Source of the DNA: Agrostemma githago
Taxonomy: Eukaryota > Streptophyta > Magnoliopsida > Caryophyllales > Caryophyllaceae
Direction of reading: 5' to 3'
Length of the DNA: 64,000 nucleotides
Assembly (NCBI GenBank): GCA_958450325.1
Contig: OY288247.1
Coordinates: 59,151,701 to 59,215,700, forward strand
The notes beneath the pieces were generated by a model. The model saw nothing but the letters and a program-made list of their open reading frames with translations. It ran no database searches and had not been told where the DNA came from. Positions 24,480 through 36,000 of this stretch are shown piece by piece. How positions within the stretch are numbered: the stretch's first letter is position 1; the number at the start of each line of letters is the position of its first letter. Both the position numbers and the translations under genes were made by a program.

Positions 24480-24487
24480 TATAAATC
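24480..24487 (+). promoter_or_regulatory. TATA box of the 194-aa opposite-strand gene
   Basis: TATAAATC in the context TCGTATAAATCCCAGC, 69 bp before the ATG at 24549. It gives a short leader if transcription starts about 30 bp downstream. Its direction is opposite to the host element. Confidence 0.5.
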
Positions 24488-24548
24488 CCAGCTTTCTCGT
24501 CATTTTTGCTTAACTCATCCTCAATTTCTCCACTTTCTTCATTGAATC

Positions 24549-25133
24549 ATGGTTTGGATCAAAAAATACATGACTCGCCATGGAGTTCGCACTGTCCTTT
24601 TTCTTTTCAAGGGGTTTTGGAGACTCCGGTACGCTCGAGCTGCTTACCGGGCCATTCGCCGCCGCCGCCGTTCACGGCCTTATTCTCGTCGGAGTGGTAG
24701 GAAAGCTTCCATCAGGTCGAGCAAGCTCTTGAAGAGATCTTCGCCCCCTGCTGCCTCCAGATTTAGGCGCTGTCCTCAGGGAGGGGAGTGCTTTGATCGG
24801 GGGTGCCACGAATGTTTCCCGTGGTTGCACCCTGAGCAATTTAACCCTGACTGCTCTGATGCAGATTCTTCCCTGGGGTCAGGCCCCTCTTCTCCTGTAA
24901 AGAGAACAGGTTGTCGTACCTGTGATGAGTCCCTGGTTGTTCCCTTTGGCAGAGATTGGGACGACAGTAGCCGAGACTCCGATGACAGCGAGGGTCTTGG
25001 CTGTTTGAGCGACAGGGATGAGGATGGACTCCCTGATGACCCTTTCAAGGACTCCCCAGACTGGGATTGGGGGTCGGACTTCGGGGGTCAAAGCAGCCCT
25101 GGAGGCCATTCTCCAGATTTAGATGATGATTAG
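24549..25133 (+). CDS. Opposite-strand Arg-rich/acidic Cys protein, 194 aa
   Basis: Intact frame from ATG 24549 to TAG 25131-25133 on the strand opposite to the Tat gag-pol. Residues 1-30 are mixed hydrophobic/basic. Residues 35-64 are strongly basic (IRRRRRSRPYSRRSGRK), like a nuclear or RNA-binding arginine stretch. Cysteines at 75, 81, 86, 89 and 102, plus CRTC at 122-125, could bind metal. Residues 135-194 are Asp/Ser-rich and very acidic, ending LDDD. I do not recognise a family. A TATA box sits just upstream, and a second opposite-strand gene follows 530 bp downstream with its own TATA box. A small nuclear regulator of the element is plausible but is inference. Confidence 0.6.
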   Translation: MVWIKKYMTRHGVRTVLFLFKGFWRLRYARAAYRAIRRRRRSRPYSRRSGRKASIRSSKLLKRSSPPAASRFRRCPQGGECFDRGCHECFPWLHPEQFNPDCSDADSSLGSGPSSPVKRTGCRTCDESLVVPFGRDWDDSSRDSDDSEGLGCLSDRDEDGLPDDPFKDSPDWDWGSDFGGQSSPGGHSPDLDDD

Positions 25134-25662
25134 GCCTGCTTAGCCGGGCATAGGTGCGTCGAGCTGGAATTTTTAGGCTCTTATGTATTTTCTTATGTTT
25201 ATTTTTTATCTGCCTGGCATGATATGTAACCTGCCATTTTTCCATTTAAGGCTAATGAAAAGATCTGAGCAACTTGATCACACTTTTTTTTTTGCGTGGA
25301 TGACGTTGTCACTCGACTATTCCTCCGACATTTTCGCTCTTCGAGGCTTTCTTGGGAAGGAGTGAACAATTTATGTTCAGCGCTCGACACGTGGGGGGTT
25401 GTTGGGGGCGTCTTGTCAGAGAGGTAGCCTTTTAGGCTTCCTGGGCTTTATATATGCCCTTCTCCCCCTCCATTCTTTCTTTTTACTCTTTTTGAAATTC
25501 ATAACTCCCCTCATACTCTCAAACCGCCTTCGTTGCTGAAAATTTCGTGAGGAACAAGAAGTATCTTCTGTCACTTTTTCCGGCGACTATCGGCGTTCTA
25601 GGTTAGAAGCTCTTCTTTAAATCTTTCCCCTTCTTTCATTGGTATTTCCCTTCATAGCCAGT
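25134..25662 (+). promoter_or_regulatory. Promoter and leader of the second opposite-strand gene
   Basis: TTTATATATGCC (25447-25458) is a good TATA box. A pyrimidine-rich leader of about 180 nt follows up to the ATG at 25663. No other coding sequence seen. Confidence 0.5.
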
Positions 25663-28006
25663 ATGTCGCGAGTCCGCCCTCTTTCTTTTAATTCTTTGCT
25701 TGGGAGGACTGGGGATGGCGACGGTGACCGGCGTGACTTAGCCTCTTCTTCTGGGGTCGGCCCCAGGAGAGAGGATGATCATCACAGGGGGGAGGGTGCT
25801 GAATCACCCGAACCTGCTCCCTTTGATGTAATTGATTCTGACGATGAGGCCCTGGAGGTGGATCCTTCCAGGATCGCCGGCCCTCTTATCCGTAGGGAGA
25901 GGGGGAAGACTTATTACTTGGATAAGAATAAGTACTTGGTTCCCTTAAAGAGCTACCCTGAGGCTAAGAACAGGGACCTGATTCTGGAAAGCAATGCCGT
26001 CGGGGCCATCGAACAGTTCTATAATTTCGGGGAAGGATATACAGTTGTAGTCCCGGGGGAAAAGGACACGGTATGCTGTCCCCCGGAGGGTTGTGTGGCT
26101 GTCTACCACAAAGCTTTAGAATTCGGCCAGCGATTCCCTCTTCATCCCTTTCTGGAGGAGACCTTCTGGAGGATGAATGTTGCTATTGCTCAGCTGACTG
26201 CTTCAGCTATTAGGTCTTTGATAGCTTACACTTGGACCTGTCTTTTTCATGGCGAGGGGCCTTACATTGATGCCCTTCGTTTCATGGTTGGTCTCCAAAT
26301 GGTATCTTCCTCAGGGGGGACGGCTCCCCTGGTTATTGGACTCTGCAGAGACAAAAGAAATACGCCCTGGTCTGGCCAACTTTGAGCAGCCTGAAGGACT
26401 GGAAAAATAATTTTTTATACGTACGTAGCGCGTCAGGGTGGAGGATTCCTAGGCATTTTAGGAACCATGTTCACACCCGCATGGAGACTCGCGAGGAATA
26501 CCACCCGGGCGTCGGGGGGAAGGCCCTGGAAGTTAAGCTAAGTCCGAAGGAGGAGATTTTGATCAAAAAGTTTGAGATCATCGCGGATAAACACGGCATT
26601 TTTGGCCCTGCTTTCTGGCTTCCTCACGCGGAGCTTATAGCGACAGACGAGTATTTGCTCCCTTTGGGCCTGATTCCCGACCTTGAAGGTAGTTCTAGGG
26701 GGTTTTTACTGTCGCGATTTTTCAGAGACTTTATTTCTCTTTGTTTTTTAGCTGACTGCTCTTCCTTTTCTGCAGCTTCCTCCTCTTGGTGCTGGACAAA
26801 GAAGCAGGTTAGGAGATTAGGTTTGAGCGAGGAACTTGTCGTTCTCTCGAAGCGCCCTTCCCTCCCTGCAAACTTCAGGAAAGGGAGCAAAGGTTTAATG
26901 AAGCTTGTGAAGGACTTCGCTGCTGGTCGAAGACTGCCTCTTCCCCCTCGACTGTCGTCGTCAAAGCCGGCGACCCCAACTCCCAGTATTCATGAGGAGG
27001 AGGCTGAGGTCACTTCTGGGGCCACCCCTTCTCCTGGTCAGAAACAGGGTGTTTCTTCGGCTGGGCCCCGAACTTCTCAGGGAGCGCGCCCTGCAAACTC
27101 TGAGGGGACCGGGGAGAGTACCCCTTTAGAGCTGAGGAGAAAAAGGGATAGAGAGCCTTCTGGGGCTGACGTGGTGGATTTGGAGGCGGATGCTACTACT
27201 CCTAAAGCAAAGCGTCCCGCTCGCGAACTTCCGAGTACTCCTTTTCCGGAGGAAAACACGGAGTTCCACTATACTGCTGGTGATAGTGTGGACGTGTCAG
27301 GCCTACTTTCTGACTCTGGCGTTGTCTTGGCTGATCGCCTCCCAAAGTCCGTGACCAGCTTCTCACCAGGTGCTTCAATACATCCAGCGTACCTCTAAGG
27401 TATTGTTGGCGTCTGCCGAGCTGGCGGGCTCTCAGTCGCCTGAGTGACGAAGAATTGACTGTCACACCAGGGGCTCCTCCTCCTGACCGCCTGGCTATGG
27501 TGGAGAGGGATATTATCTTGATAAACAATTTGAAGGATAAGCTGGCAAGGCAGGAGGGTGAGCTGGAGGAGGCAAAGAACCAGGCTGGTCAGTGGAAACT
27601 TCAGGGAGAGAGAGCTGTGAAGGAAATAGCCAAGTTGGAGGCTGATCTAAAAGAGAGCCGTCTGTCAATGGAGCGGGCTACCCTTTCTCTGGCTGAGATG
27701 GGGCACCTGAAAGGAAAAGTGGCTGATTCGGAGGAGCAATTGTCCAAAGCTCACTCGACCTTTGAACAGGCCAAGGGAGAGTGGAAGAAGGAAAAAGAGA
27801 CTCTTGCAGAGGAGACTGAGGCTGCGGTGGATGCCAGCTTCGCGAGTGGTGCCAACTCTTCCCTGGAGTTGGTGATGGAGGTGATTGGGGAAATGTTCCC
27901 CGCTTTTGATGAAGAAGCCTTCCGGGGTCTCTACTCTGCTAAGAATGAGGCTCAGGCGGCCAGACCACCTGATGCTGCCGCCGGTCCCAGCCAGGATGCT
28001 CCATGA
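25663..28006 (+). pseudogene. Opposite-strand accessory gene, Transposase_28-like with coiled coil
   Basis: Starts ATG 25663 (MSRVRPLSFNSLLGR). The N-terminus is Asp/Glu/Arg-rich. A conserved core (FGEGYTVVVPGEKD, FPLHPFLEETFWRMNVAIAQ, then KDWKNNFLYVRS) resembles the putative gypsy-type transposon domain (Transposase_28) of opposite-strand ORFs in Tat elements such as Grande gene23. A 1-nt frameshift is needed near the G run at about 26316-26321 to join the core halves. A likely 87-nt GT-AG intron (26689-26775) lies in the second part. A Ser/Pro-rich hinge follows. A further frame change occurs at about 27375-27455, then a Lys/Glu coiled coil (about 27490-27830) and a short tail ending at 28006. 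It is not a transposase by mechanism; in Grande the related protein is nuclear (literature). It is broken here by at least one frameshift. Confidence 0.7.
26689..26775 (+). other. Possible intron in the opposite-strand gene
   Basis: Starts GTAGTT, ends TTTTCTGCAG, is T-rich, 87 nt (a multiple of three) and has no stop. Splicing joins LIPDLEA to SSSWCWTKKQ. Retention would also stay in frame. Confidence 0.4.
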
Positions 28007-28185
28007 TGCTTTTTCTTATAATAGTCTTACTTTCTGCGCTGAGCCTTTATCGTTGCCAGCTGTCTGTAATATCTGTCCTTCTGGATCTTTTGTCTCAGTT
28101 ACTTTGTAAAAAACTTTCTAACCCTTATGGGTTTTGCTATGGAATGCCTTTCCTTTGTTTCAGTCTGCTTCTTTTACGTCTTTCA
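28007..28185. other. 3' flank of the opposite-strand gene
   Basis: AT-rich, no gene; leads into the tandem repeat. Confidence 0.5.
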
Positions 28186-28990
28186 TACAAGGTTGGGGGA
28201 TTTGCCCCCAGTCCTCGTCAGCTGTGTGCAACCTGGAATACCCCTGGCCTCTGCTCGAGGTTCAGGGAGCCTGCCCAGAGGCGGGCAAGGGGGGAGGTTT
28301 TTCGTTTTTATATAAGGTTGGGGGATTTGCCCCCAATCTTTGCCAATCGTGCGTGGCCTGGCCCGTCCCTGGTCTCTACTTGGAGTCCAGGGAGCTTGCT
28401 CGTGTCTGCCCGGAGGCAGGCGGGGAAGGTTTTTGCGTTTTTTTATACAAGGTTGGGGGATTTGCCCCCTGTCCTTGTCAGTTGTGCGTAGCCTGGCCAG
28501 TCCCTGGTCTCTGCTTGGAGGCCAGGGGGCTTGCCCCCTGTCTGCCCAGAGGCAGGCGAGGAGGGCTTTTGCGTTTTTTATACAAGGTTGGGGGATTTTC
28601 CCCCAGTCCTTGTCAGTTGTGCGTAGCCTGGCCGGTCCCTGGTCTCTGCTTGGAGGCCAGGGGGCTTGCCCCCTGTCTGCCCAGAGGCAGACGGGGAGGG
28701 CTTTTGCGTTTTTTATACAAGGTTGGGGGTTTTGCCCCCCAGTCCTTGTCAGTTGTGCGTAGCCTGGCCTGTCCCTGGTCTCTGCTTGGAGTCCAGGGGG
28801 CTTGCCCCCTGTCTGCCCAGAGGCAGACGAGGAGGGCTTTTGCGTTTTTTATACAAGGTTGGGGGATTTGCCCCCAGTCCTTGTCAGCAGTGGGTGACCT
28901 GCATCCTTCCTGCTTGGGTATAGGTAGTGGTTCCAAAGGTTTTTGTTGGGGTGTCCCTTTTTCTGGGTTCCGTCAACAGGGGGGCCTCCC
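28186..28990. repeat. Tandem repeat, about 135-bp unit, six copies
   Basis: The motif GGTTGGGGGATTTGCCCCC starts units at 28191, 28316, 28451, 28586, 28721 and 28857, with periods of 125, 135, 135, 135 and 136 bp. The last unit decays. Each unit has two hairpin-forming blocks, GGGGGATTTGCCCCC and CCAGGGGGCTTGCCCCCTG. It lies between the integrase end and the opposite-strand gene, a position where Tat/Ogre elements are known to grow tandem repeats. Long frames over it are artefacts of the repeat. Confidence 0.92.
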
Positions 28991-29170
28991 CCTATTGCCC
29001 CCTGCTCGTTTGTGTGTGAAAGCGCAAGCTTAAACAGACAACGAGTATGAATTCTTGAGTGTTATGGAAATTTCATTAAAACATAAGATTGGTCGGAGTC
29101 GTCGACATTTCTTTTTTGATCGTCCTCCGCAAGTATTTTTCCCTATGGGTGTGATCTTCTTAAGGCATAG
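28991..29170. other. Spacer between tandem repeat and Tat integrase end
   Basis: No gene seen; immediately 3' of the integrase stop on the minus strand. Confidence 0.5.
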
Positions 29171-30329
29171 TCATACATAGTATTTTATTAGGGTGTCGGC
29201 GTTCCAGTGCGCGTTTAACTCCTGGCCTGCTGGGTTGGCAATTTTGTACGTGCTTGTTCCCAAGATCTGGGTCACTTGGTATGGGCCTTCCCAGTTAGCG
29301 CTTAGTTTTCCGTGTTCTCTAGATTTTCCAACAGCCTGTGTCTTTCTTAATACCAGGTCTCCTACCTGGAATCTTCTCTCATGCACCTTCTTGTTGTATG
29401 CCTTCCTCATCCTTTGCTGGTAGGCTGCTATGTTGGTGCAGGCTTCTTCCCTGACTTCCTGGACCAGGTCAAGAGCTTCGGCCATCGCTTCGTGATTGTC
29501 AGCCTGGTTGTATTGTTGAGATCGTAGGGTAGGAACTCGCACTTCGATGGGTAGTAACGCCTCCGTTCCATACACCAGGCCAAAGGACGTCTTACCTGTT
29601 GACTCCTTTCTGGTGGTCCTTATTGACCAGAGGATGCTTGGTAGCTCGTCTGCCCATCTTCCTTTGAGGTCGTCTACCATTTTTCTAAGTCCGTTTAAGA
29701 TCTGTTTGTTCGCGGCCTCGGCCTGCCCATTGGTCTGGGGGTGGCAGACGGCGGAATAGGCGACGGCTATCCCATGCCCCTCTAGCCAGGCTCTTAGGGG
29801 ATCATTATCAAATTGCCTTCCATGGTCACATACCAATATTTTTGGAAGGCCAAATCTGGTTATAATGTTCCTCCAAATGACCTTCCTAACCGCCGGCTCG
29901 GTGATGTTTGGGACTGCTTCAGCTTCAACCCATTTTGTGAAGTAGTCTATCCCTACGATCAGAAATTTTCGGCCCCCTGTAGCCATGGTGAATGGACCCA
30001 GTATGTCCATTCCCCATTGGGCGAAAGGAATGGGAGATAGAATCGGCCTGAGTTCTTGGGCTGGGACATGGATTGATGAAGCGAAGAGTTGGCATTTTCT
30101 GCACTTTTGGGTTAGGCTCCTAGCATCTGCTAGCATGGTTGGCCAGTAGTACCCTGCCCTTAGGGCCTTGTGGGCCAATGACCTTCCTCCGATGTGATAT
30201 CCACAGATTCCTGAGTGGATGTCTTCTAGGACTTCGGCAGTCTGATCTGCTCCTAGGCATCTGAGCAGGGGGTAAGTGAAGGATTTCTTGTAGAGCTCTT
30301 CGTCAACGATTATGAACCAGGCGGCTTTG
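29171..30329 (-). pseudogene. Tat integrase, separated from its polyprotein
   Basis: An open stretch on the minus strand from the solo LTR edge to TAG/TAA at 29171. Zinc-binding part: HSGICGYHIGG then CRKCQLF. Catalytic core: WGMDILGPF, ILVCDHGRQFD, GQAEAANKQIL (D, D, E all present). It ends NADTLIKYYV, a usual Tat pol terminus. There is no true start codon (only a TTG at 30178), because this is the C-terminal part of gag-pol cut off by the solo LTR. The catalytic residues look intact. Confidence 0.88.
30325..30329. repeat. Solo LTR target duplication, left (CTTTG)
   Basis: Matches 32896-32900. Confidence 0.9.
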
Positions 30330-31110
30330 TGTAGACACCCGCATTTTGCCTGCTAGTGTCTATAGCAGTTCCCGACAAAACACCCGATGATGATCGGACG
30401 CTAACGTGACTTAATACGCTCGAATACGGACTCGGAATCAATAGTATCCGACGTGGGCATTTAGCGGAGTGCAAATCTCTCAAAACCGACCTCAAATCCA
30501 GGCCCAGTGGGCCGTTTCCAATAAAATGAGACTAATTTGGGTCAAAACCGTCACCGGAAATAAATCCCGTCTTTTAGCGACCGGGTCAAAACCCGGTCAA
30601 GGACGAACCCGTCACACAAACCAGCCAAGTTCAGCTTCTAGAAGATTGCGCCCAAATCAGAATTCAAAATGCATAATCAAATCAAAGGGTCAACCATTCC
30701 TAAATTAGCTCAACTCACCCAACTCCCCCCACTCTATAAATACACCCTTAATCCTCACCATTTTCAAGGACTTTTCAGCATAATGAAGCCTTTAAAAAAG
30801 CTGAAACAAAAAGCCTTAAAAAGCCTAATCTACCAAAACAACCCCAAGCAAAACAATACAAAAAACCGAGCCACTTGCCCTCGTTAAACCGGCGGCATAC
30901 ACACACACACACACACACACATACATATTCAAAATCCCGAGATCAAAACTCGTCAAAGACACACACCATAACTCACCCTACATATCTCGACACTCCCGCG
31001 CTCCCGTCGCTATTACGAGTTCGTTTCCGAGGCCATTAAGCATGTAGGTTGAGGGTGTGATTCAAATCCCGACATTTCTTTCTCCTTTCTCTTTTCCTTT
31101 TGATTATGTA

Positions 31111-31143
<33 letters not shown>

Positions 31144-31252
31144 TAGCACTAACATTTTAATTCCGTTACTAACATTATTTTAATTTTGCTACTAACATTT
31201 TAATTATGTACTCTAACACCTAACATTTTATTTATGTACTCTAACCACTAAC

Positions 31253-31284
<32 letters not shown>

Positions 31285-32895
31285 CATTTCGTCATTAACA
31301 ATTAATACCGCGTACATATATATATTAATACAAGTTTTCGGTTTCAAATACGTTTGACTACGACGATCGCCTAAAGTCCTTCTAATCCCTTTACGAGTAA
31401 CGACGGAGGTGGAGCCCTTTCGAGGAGCCCCGCCCCAATGTTCTCAAGGGCGTGACGTGATTGCAATCGGTCGTAGTTGAACGCATTCGATCCCATTTCA
31501 ATTAGTACGAAACCCGTTGACACGAAAACCGACATTACATAATCCGGAAGGATTAGTTTCGATGTCGTGACGTAGAGGGATGCAATTTCGCTACTAATTC
31601 AAAATTCCTAATCTAGCAAAAACATAAATTGAGTAAATAAACTCACATTGGCACGTGATTATAAAAATTGACGATTTTTCGACAAATATAAAATGCAATG
31701 CCCGACCAGGGCCACACGCGAGTCGCGCGACCGGCCATGCGACTCGCGGGCAGGCCTGTCCGGCCGAGACCATTTTTCCCGTTTTCCCGACTTTCTACCC
31801 TTCTCGGTCCTTACATTAATATGCGATCTTCGCGACATTTGACCATATTTCAAGACTCGTCTTTTCTTTGTGACTTTAGTCAACGCGTGTAAAGACCATC
31901 ACGTGAACCCATTTTTCTAAAATTCATACTCATGCACATCACTAAAAGAAACGACTTTGATCGACGGTCTCACACTATTAATTTTTGTGTCGACGACTCT
32001 TTAGTCGTATCCGACACATAATTAATTCAGACTTCATTTTTCGAGGTGATAAGTCGGGACAAGGCATCGAGATTCGGGATCGGGCTAGCACCACGCCTAG
32101 GTTCCATATCTCCGTCCTCCGTTTAATACACAATATAATGTGTATTTAATCGAAGTTCGTCCATTTGCATAGCTTACGGTCCGATTTATATTTATTATAT
32201 ACGGGTCCGTTTCTAGTTAGCATTTGCTGCTTATAATTCAATTATTCTATTTTATTGCTCGTTGTATTGTGAATTCCGGGTTGTATTCCGCCCGTGTAAT
32301 TTGTAATTTATTTACGAGTTTTTCTATTCTTGATGTTTGCCATTTATCGCCTTAAATGAACATCACATGCTAAATCACTTTGACGTGAATCAAGATGCAT
32401 TAAATGACGTAGTTAATCAACAACTCGCATGCTTAGCCCGAAAACGCTATTTGCATATCATTTTATCATTTTACTAGCGCGCGTACACGAACACGAACGG
32501 TGTCTTAGTAGAGGCCGCCATGTGCGAGCGGGGTTGGGTGTCCTTAGTGGGCTTCCCAACACGTACCCTCACCCCTTACTCAGAACCTTTGGTTTCCGGA
32601 TGTCCGAAACCCTTGGCGCACGAGAGTCATTCTTTACACGATACCGGTGTAGATGGTATCGGTATCGCAATGCAAAGGGACGAGCCCAATGAACTCTGAA
32701 ATCGAAGTGGGCTTACTTTGTGTATAGCCCATGACGACATAGAGTGGGCTCGTATGGTTCCGAATAACCACAAAATTCGGTGGCGACTCCATTTTGACTT
32801 AAATTTCGAACCCGAGAGCAATCTCACCACGAGATTCATTCGCCTACCCAAACCCGCGCGTGGCCGCGTCGGGGTGGACCTACGTCATGTCCACA
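30330..32895 (+). mobile_element. Ogre-like solo LTR (2566 bp) in Tat pol
   Basis: Starts TGTAGACACCC and ends CATGTCCACA. CTTTG duplications lie at 30325-30329 and 32896-32900. The first 70 bp and the last 100 bp match the LTRs at 47429-49878 and 53829-56236 in inverted orientation, so it belongs to the same family. It has a TATA box (TATAAATA, 30735-30742) and microsatellites (AC)n 30899-30920, (ATT)n 31111-31142 and (TTTA)n about 31255-31284. A GC-rich motif with CGCGAGTCGCGCG and GCGACTCGCGG lies at 31708-31760. No coding capacity. Confidence 0.9.
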
Positions 32896-32900
32896 CTTTG
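32896..32900. repeat. Solo LTR target duplication, right (CTTTG)
   Basis: Matches 30325-30329. Confidence 0.9.
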
Positions 32901-33087
32901 GCTTGAATTTTCCTCTTCTGTACCGGATCAGGTGGATGCCGTATTTTTTTAACTGAATGATGGGGGTCATCCAGCTTTCCTGACTTTCCTCAATGGTGCT
33001 GACTGTCTGATAGGGAGTGGTGGACTTCTCATGCATGACATCAACCCAAACTGATCTCCTTATGTCTTGCAAGCTGGAGCTGGCCAG
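32901..33087 (-). pseudogene. Tat pol linker fragment beyond the stop
   Basis: Reading on past the TAG gives LASSSLQDIRRSVWVDVMH and SWMTPIIQ, a typical Tat spacer between RNase H and integrase. It then runs into the CTTTG duplication of the solo LTR. The frame at the far end does not match the frame of the integrase part, so at least one frameshift lies between about 32905 and 32965. Confidence 0.7.
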
Positions 33088-36000
33088 CTATGACAGAGCG
33101 TCAGCCCGATTATTCTGTGATCGGGGTATTTGCTGGATTTCATAGGATTTCAGGCTTGATAACTCCCGTTTTACTTTTTCAAGGTAGGTGGCCATGGTCT
33201 GGTCTCTGGCCTCATATTCTCCGTTAATTTGATTAGCAATGAGCTGGGAGTCAGTTGCTAGTATAACTCGCTCTGCCCCTGCGGCTTTAGCCAGATTTAT
33301 CCCGGCGAGTACAGCTTCGTACTCTGCCTCGTTGTTTGATGCGGGGAAGGTGAATCTGAGCGCATGCTCAAAATCAATTCCTTCTGGGCTGGTCAGCACA
33401 ACGCCTGCCCCTGCACCATTGGCTGTTGAGGATCCGTCAGTGTGCACAATCCATTCTTCGGCGGTGGGCTCCTCTTCCCCTGAATGGGAACATTCAGCCA
33501 GGAAATCAGCCAAGGCTTGTGCTTTGATGGCTGTTCTTGGCTGATATGATATCCCCAGCCCGCTTAACTCGATCGCCCATTTCAGCAGCCTTCCTGATTT
33601 CTCAAACTTTTCCAACACTTTTTCCAGCGGCTGGTCGGTGAGGACCACAACGGGATGTGCGTCAAAGTAGGGTCTGAGTTTTCTGGCTGCGATGATGACT
33701 GCATAGGCGGCCTTTTCTATCAAAGGATAATTTCTTTCGGCTGTACCCAGGGCGTGACTCACAAAGTAGATGGGTTGTTGTGAGTTTGCTTCCTCCCTTA
33801 GGATGACTGCACTTACTGTCGTGTTGGTGACAACAATGTATAGGTACAGTTTTTCTCCGACCACTGGTCTTGCCAAGGTAGGGAGTTTCTTCAGGTGCTC
33901 CTTCAATTGTTCGAAGGCTTTATTTTGTTCATCCTCCCATTTGAATTGCTTGTTGCCCTTCAATACCTTGAAGAAGGGGGTGGACTTGTCTGCCGACCTG
34001 GCGATAAATCGGGCCAGGGCGGCCATCCTGCCTGTAAGTCGCTGAATATCCCTGATGGTTTTAGGCTCCGGGAGATCTAGGACCGCCTGAACTTTTTCGG
34101 GATTGGCGTCTATCCCCCTGGAGCTTACTAAGAAACCCAGGAATTTTCCGGATCGGACCCCGAATGTGCATTTCTTCGGATTCAGCTTCATCTTGTATGA
34201 CCGCAGGGAGGAGAATGTTTCCTGAAGGTCTGTTAGATGCTCCTTGTTCCCCTTGCTCTTGACAATCGCATCATCGACATAGGCTTCTAAATTTCTCCCT
34301 TTTTGATTTTCAAAGACTTTGTCCACCAACCGCTGATAGGTGGCGCCTGCATTCTTCAGCCCAAATGGCATCATCTTGTACATGTAAGTGCCATGGCTGG
34401 TTATGAAGGCGCACCTCACCCTGGCTGGCTGCCAGAGGTACACTTGATGGTACCCTGAGAATGCATCCAGAAAACTTAGCGTGGTGTATCCACTAGTGGC
34501 ATCCACCAGTTGATCTATCCTGGGCAGAGGGTAGCAGTCCTTTGGGCAGGCTTTGTTAAGATTGATAAAGTCTACGCACATTCTCCATGCTCCTGACGAC
34601 TTTTTTACCATCACAACGTTTGCCAACCATTCAGGGTAGTCGCAGACTTCGATGAAATCTGCCCTTAGGAGTTTGTCTATCTCTTCTTTTATAGCCGCGT
34701 CTTTCTCTACGGACATGTTTCTCTTCTTCTGCTTCACAGGGCGAGCCTCCGGATTAATGTTCAGCTTATGAACAATAAAAGCCGGGTCGACCCCTGGCAT
34801 CTCATCTGCAGAGTAAGCAAATACGTCCCTATTTTCTCTTAGGACTACAATTAATTCCCTTTGGTAGGACTCTTCCAGGTCGGCCCCTATGAGGACCTGC
34901 CTTCCTGGTTCTAAGTCCACCAGCATGCTCTCCCCTTCAGGCTCTAGGTGGGCCGATTCTTGCTGGGCAGCCGGGATTTCGCCCTCCCTGCTGGGAGAGC
35001 TTTCGGCTTTTCGCTTTCCTTTCCTTTCTGCCTCATGGGCTTGCAGGGCCACGGAGTAACAGTGTCTGGCCGACTCCTGATCCCCGTGGACCTTCCCCTC
35101 CATGCCAAAGTCTGTCACATAGGCTATGGTGAGGGCCCTGATTGACACAGCAGCTTCTATTTCATCTAGGGTGGCTCGTCCTATCAGGGCGTTGTACGCA
35201 GACTTGGCATCCACTACAACAAAGGATGCCCTGACATTTCTAGCCGATGCCCCCTCCCCGAATGTCACTGGCAGGTCGATAACTCCCATGGGTAGCACGC
35301 CTTCCCCACTGAACCCATACAAAGATCCAGGGGCCGGCTTAAGATGTCTTTTTCCTAGATTCATTTTCTCAAAAACATCTTTGTACAAGAGGTTGGTATA
35401 GGTGCCAGTGTCCACCATGCATCTCTTGACAATGTGATTGCTGATTTCAAGAGTTAAGACCAGAGGGTCACTATGCGGGTACACGACTCTCCCTGCATCC
35501 TCAGGGGTGATGCTTAGGGTAGTGCCCCTTGGACTTCCTGCTCTCTCGGCGTAGCAAATTTGATTCCGCAATTCGCGGATCTGCCTTTTCTGGCTCCGTC
35601 TGCTAGTCTGTTCTTCTGCATCTCCTGACACCACATGGATAATCGTGCGATTTTGGACTGAGCCTTCAGGTTTGTCCGCTGCCTCCTTCTGGGGTTTGTT
35701 CCTTGCTGCATAGTTGCTCAGCCAGCCGTTTCTTATAAGTTTCTCGATTTCATCTTTTAAGTGTCGACATTCCTCCGCGGTATGGCCTATGCAATCGTGG
35801 AACGTGCAGAATTTTTTAGGATCCCCATTTGGGCTGCGCGGCTTGTTTGGACGAGTCCATTTTGCAGTTTCTTTTTCCAACTCGAAGATTTCTGCTCTCG
35901 GCCTATTGAGGGCCGTGTAACTGTCAAATCTTGGCTGGTATGTTGTGCGCTCTTTCTTGGGGGTGTCTCCCTCTTCTCTCTGTTTGCCTGGCTCATTTCT

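Noticed and set aside
28134..29033. 299-residue repetitive frame (FIQGWGICP-like repeats)
   Set aside because: Produced by the 135-bp tandem repeat, which is near a multiple of three; other frames over it are equally open.
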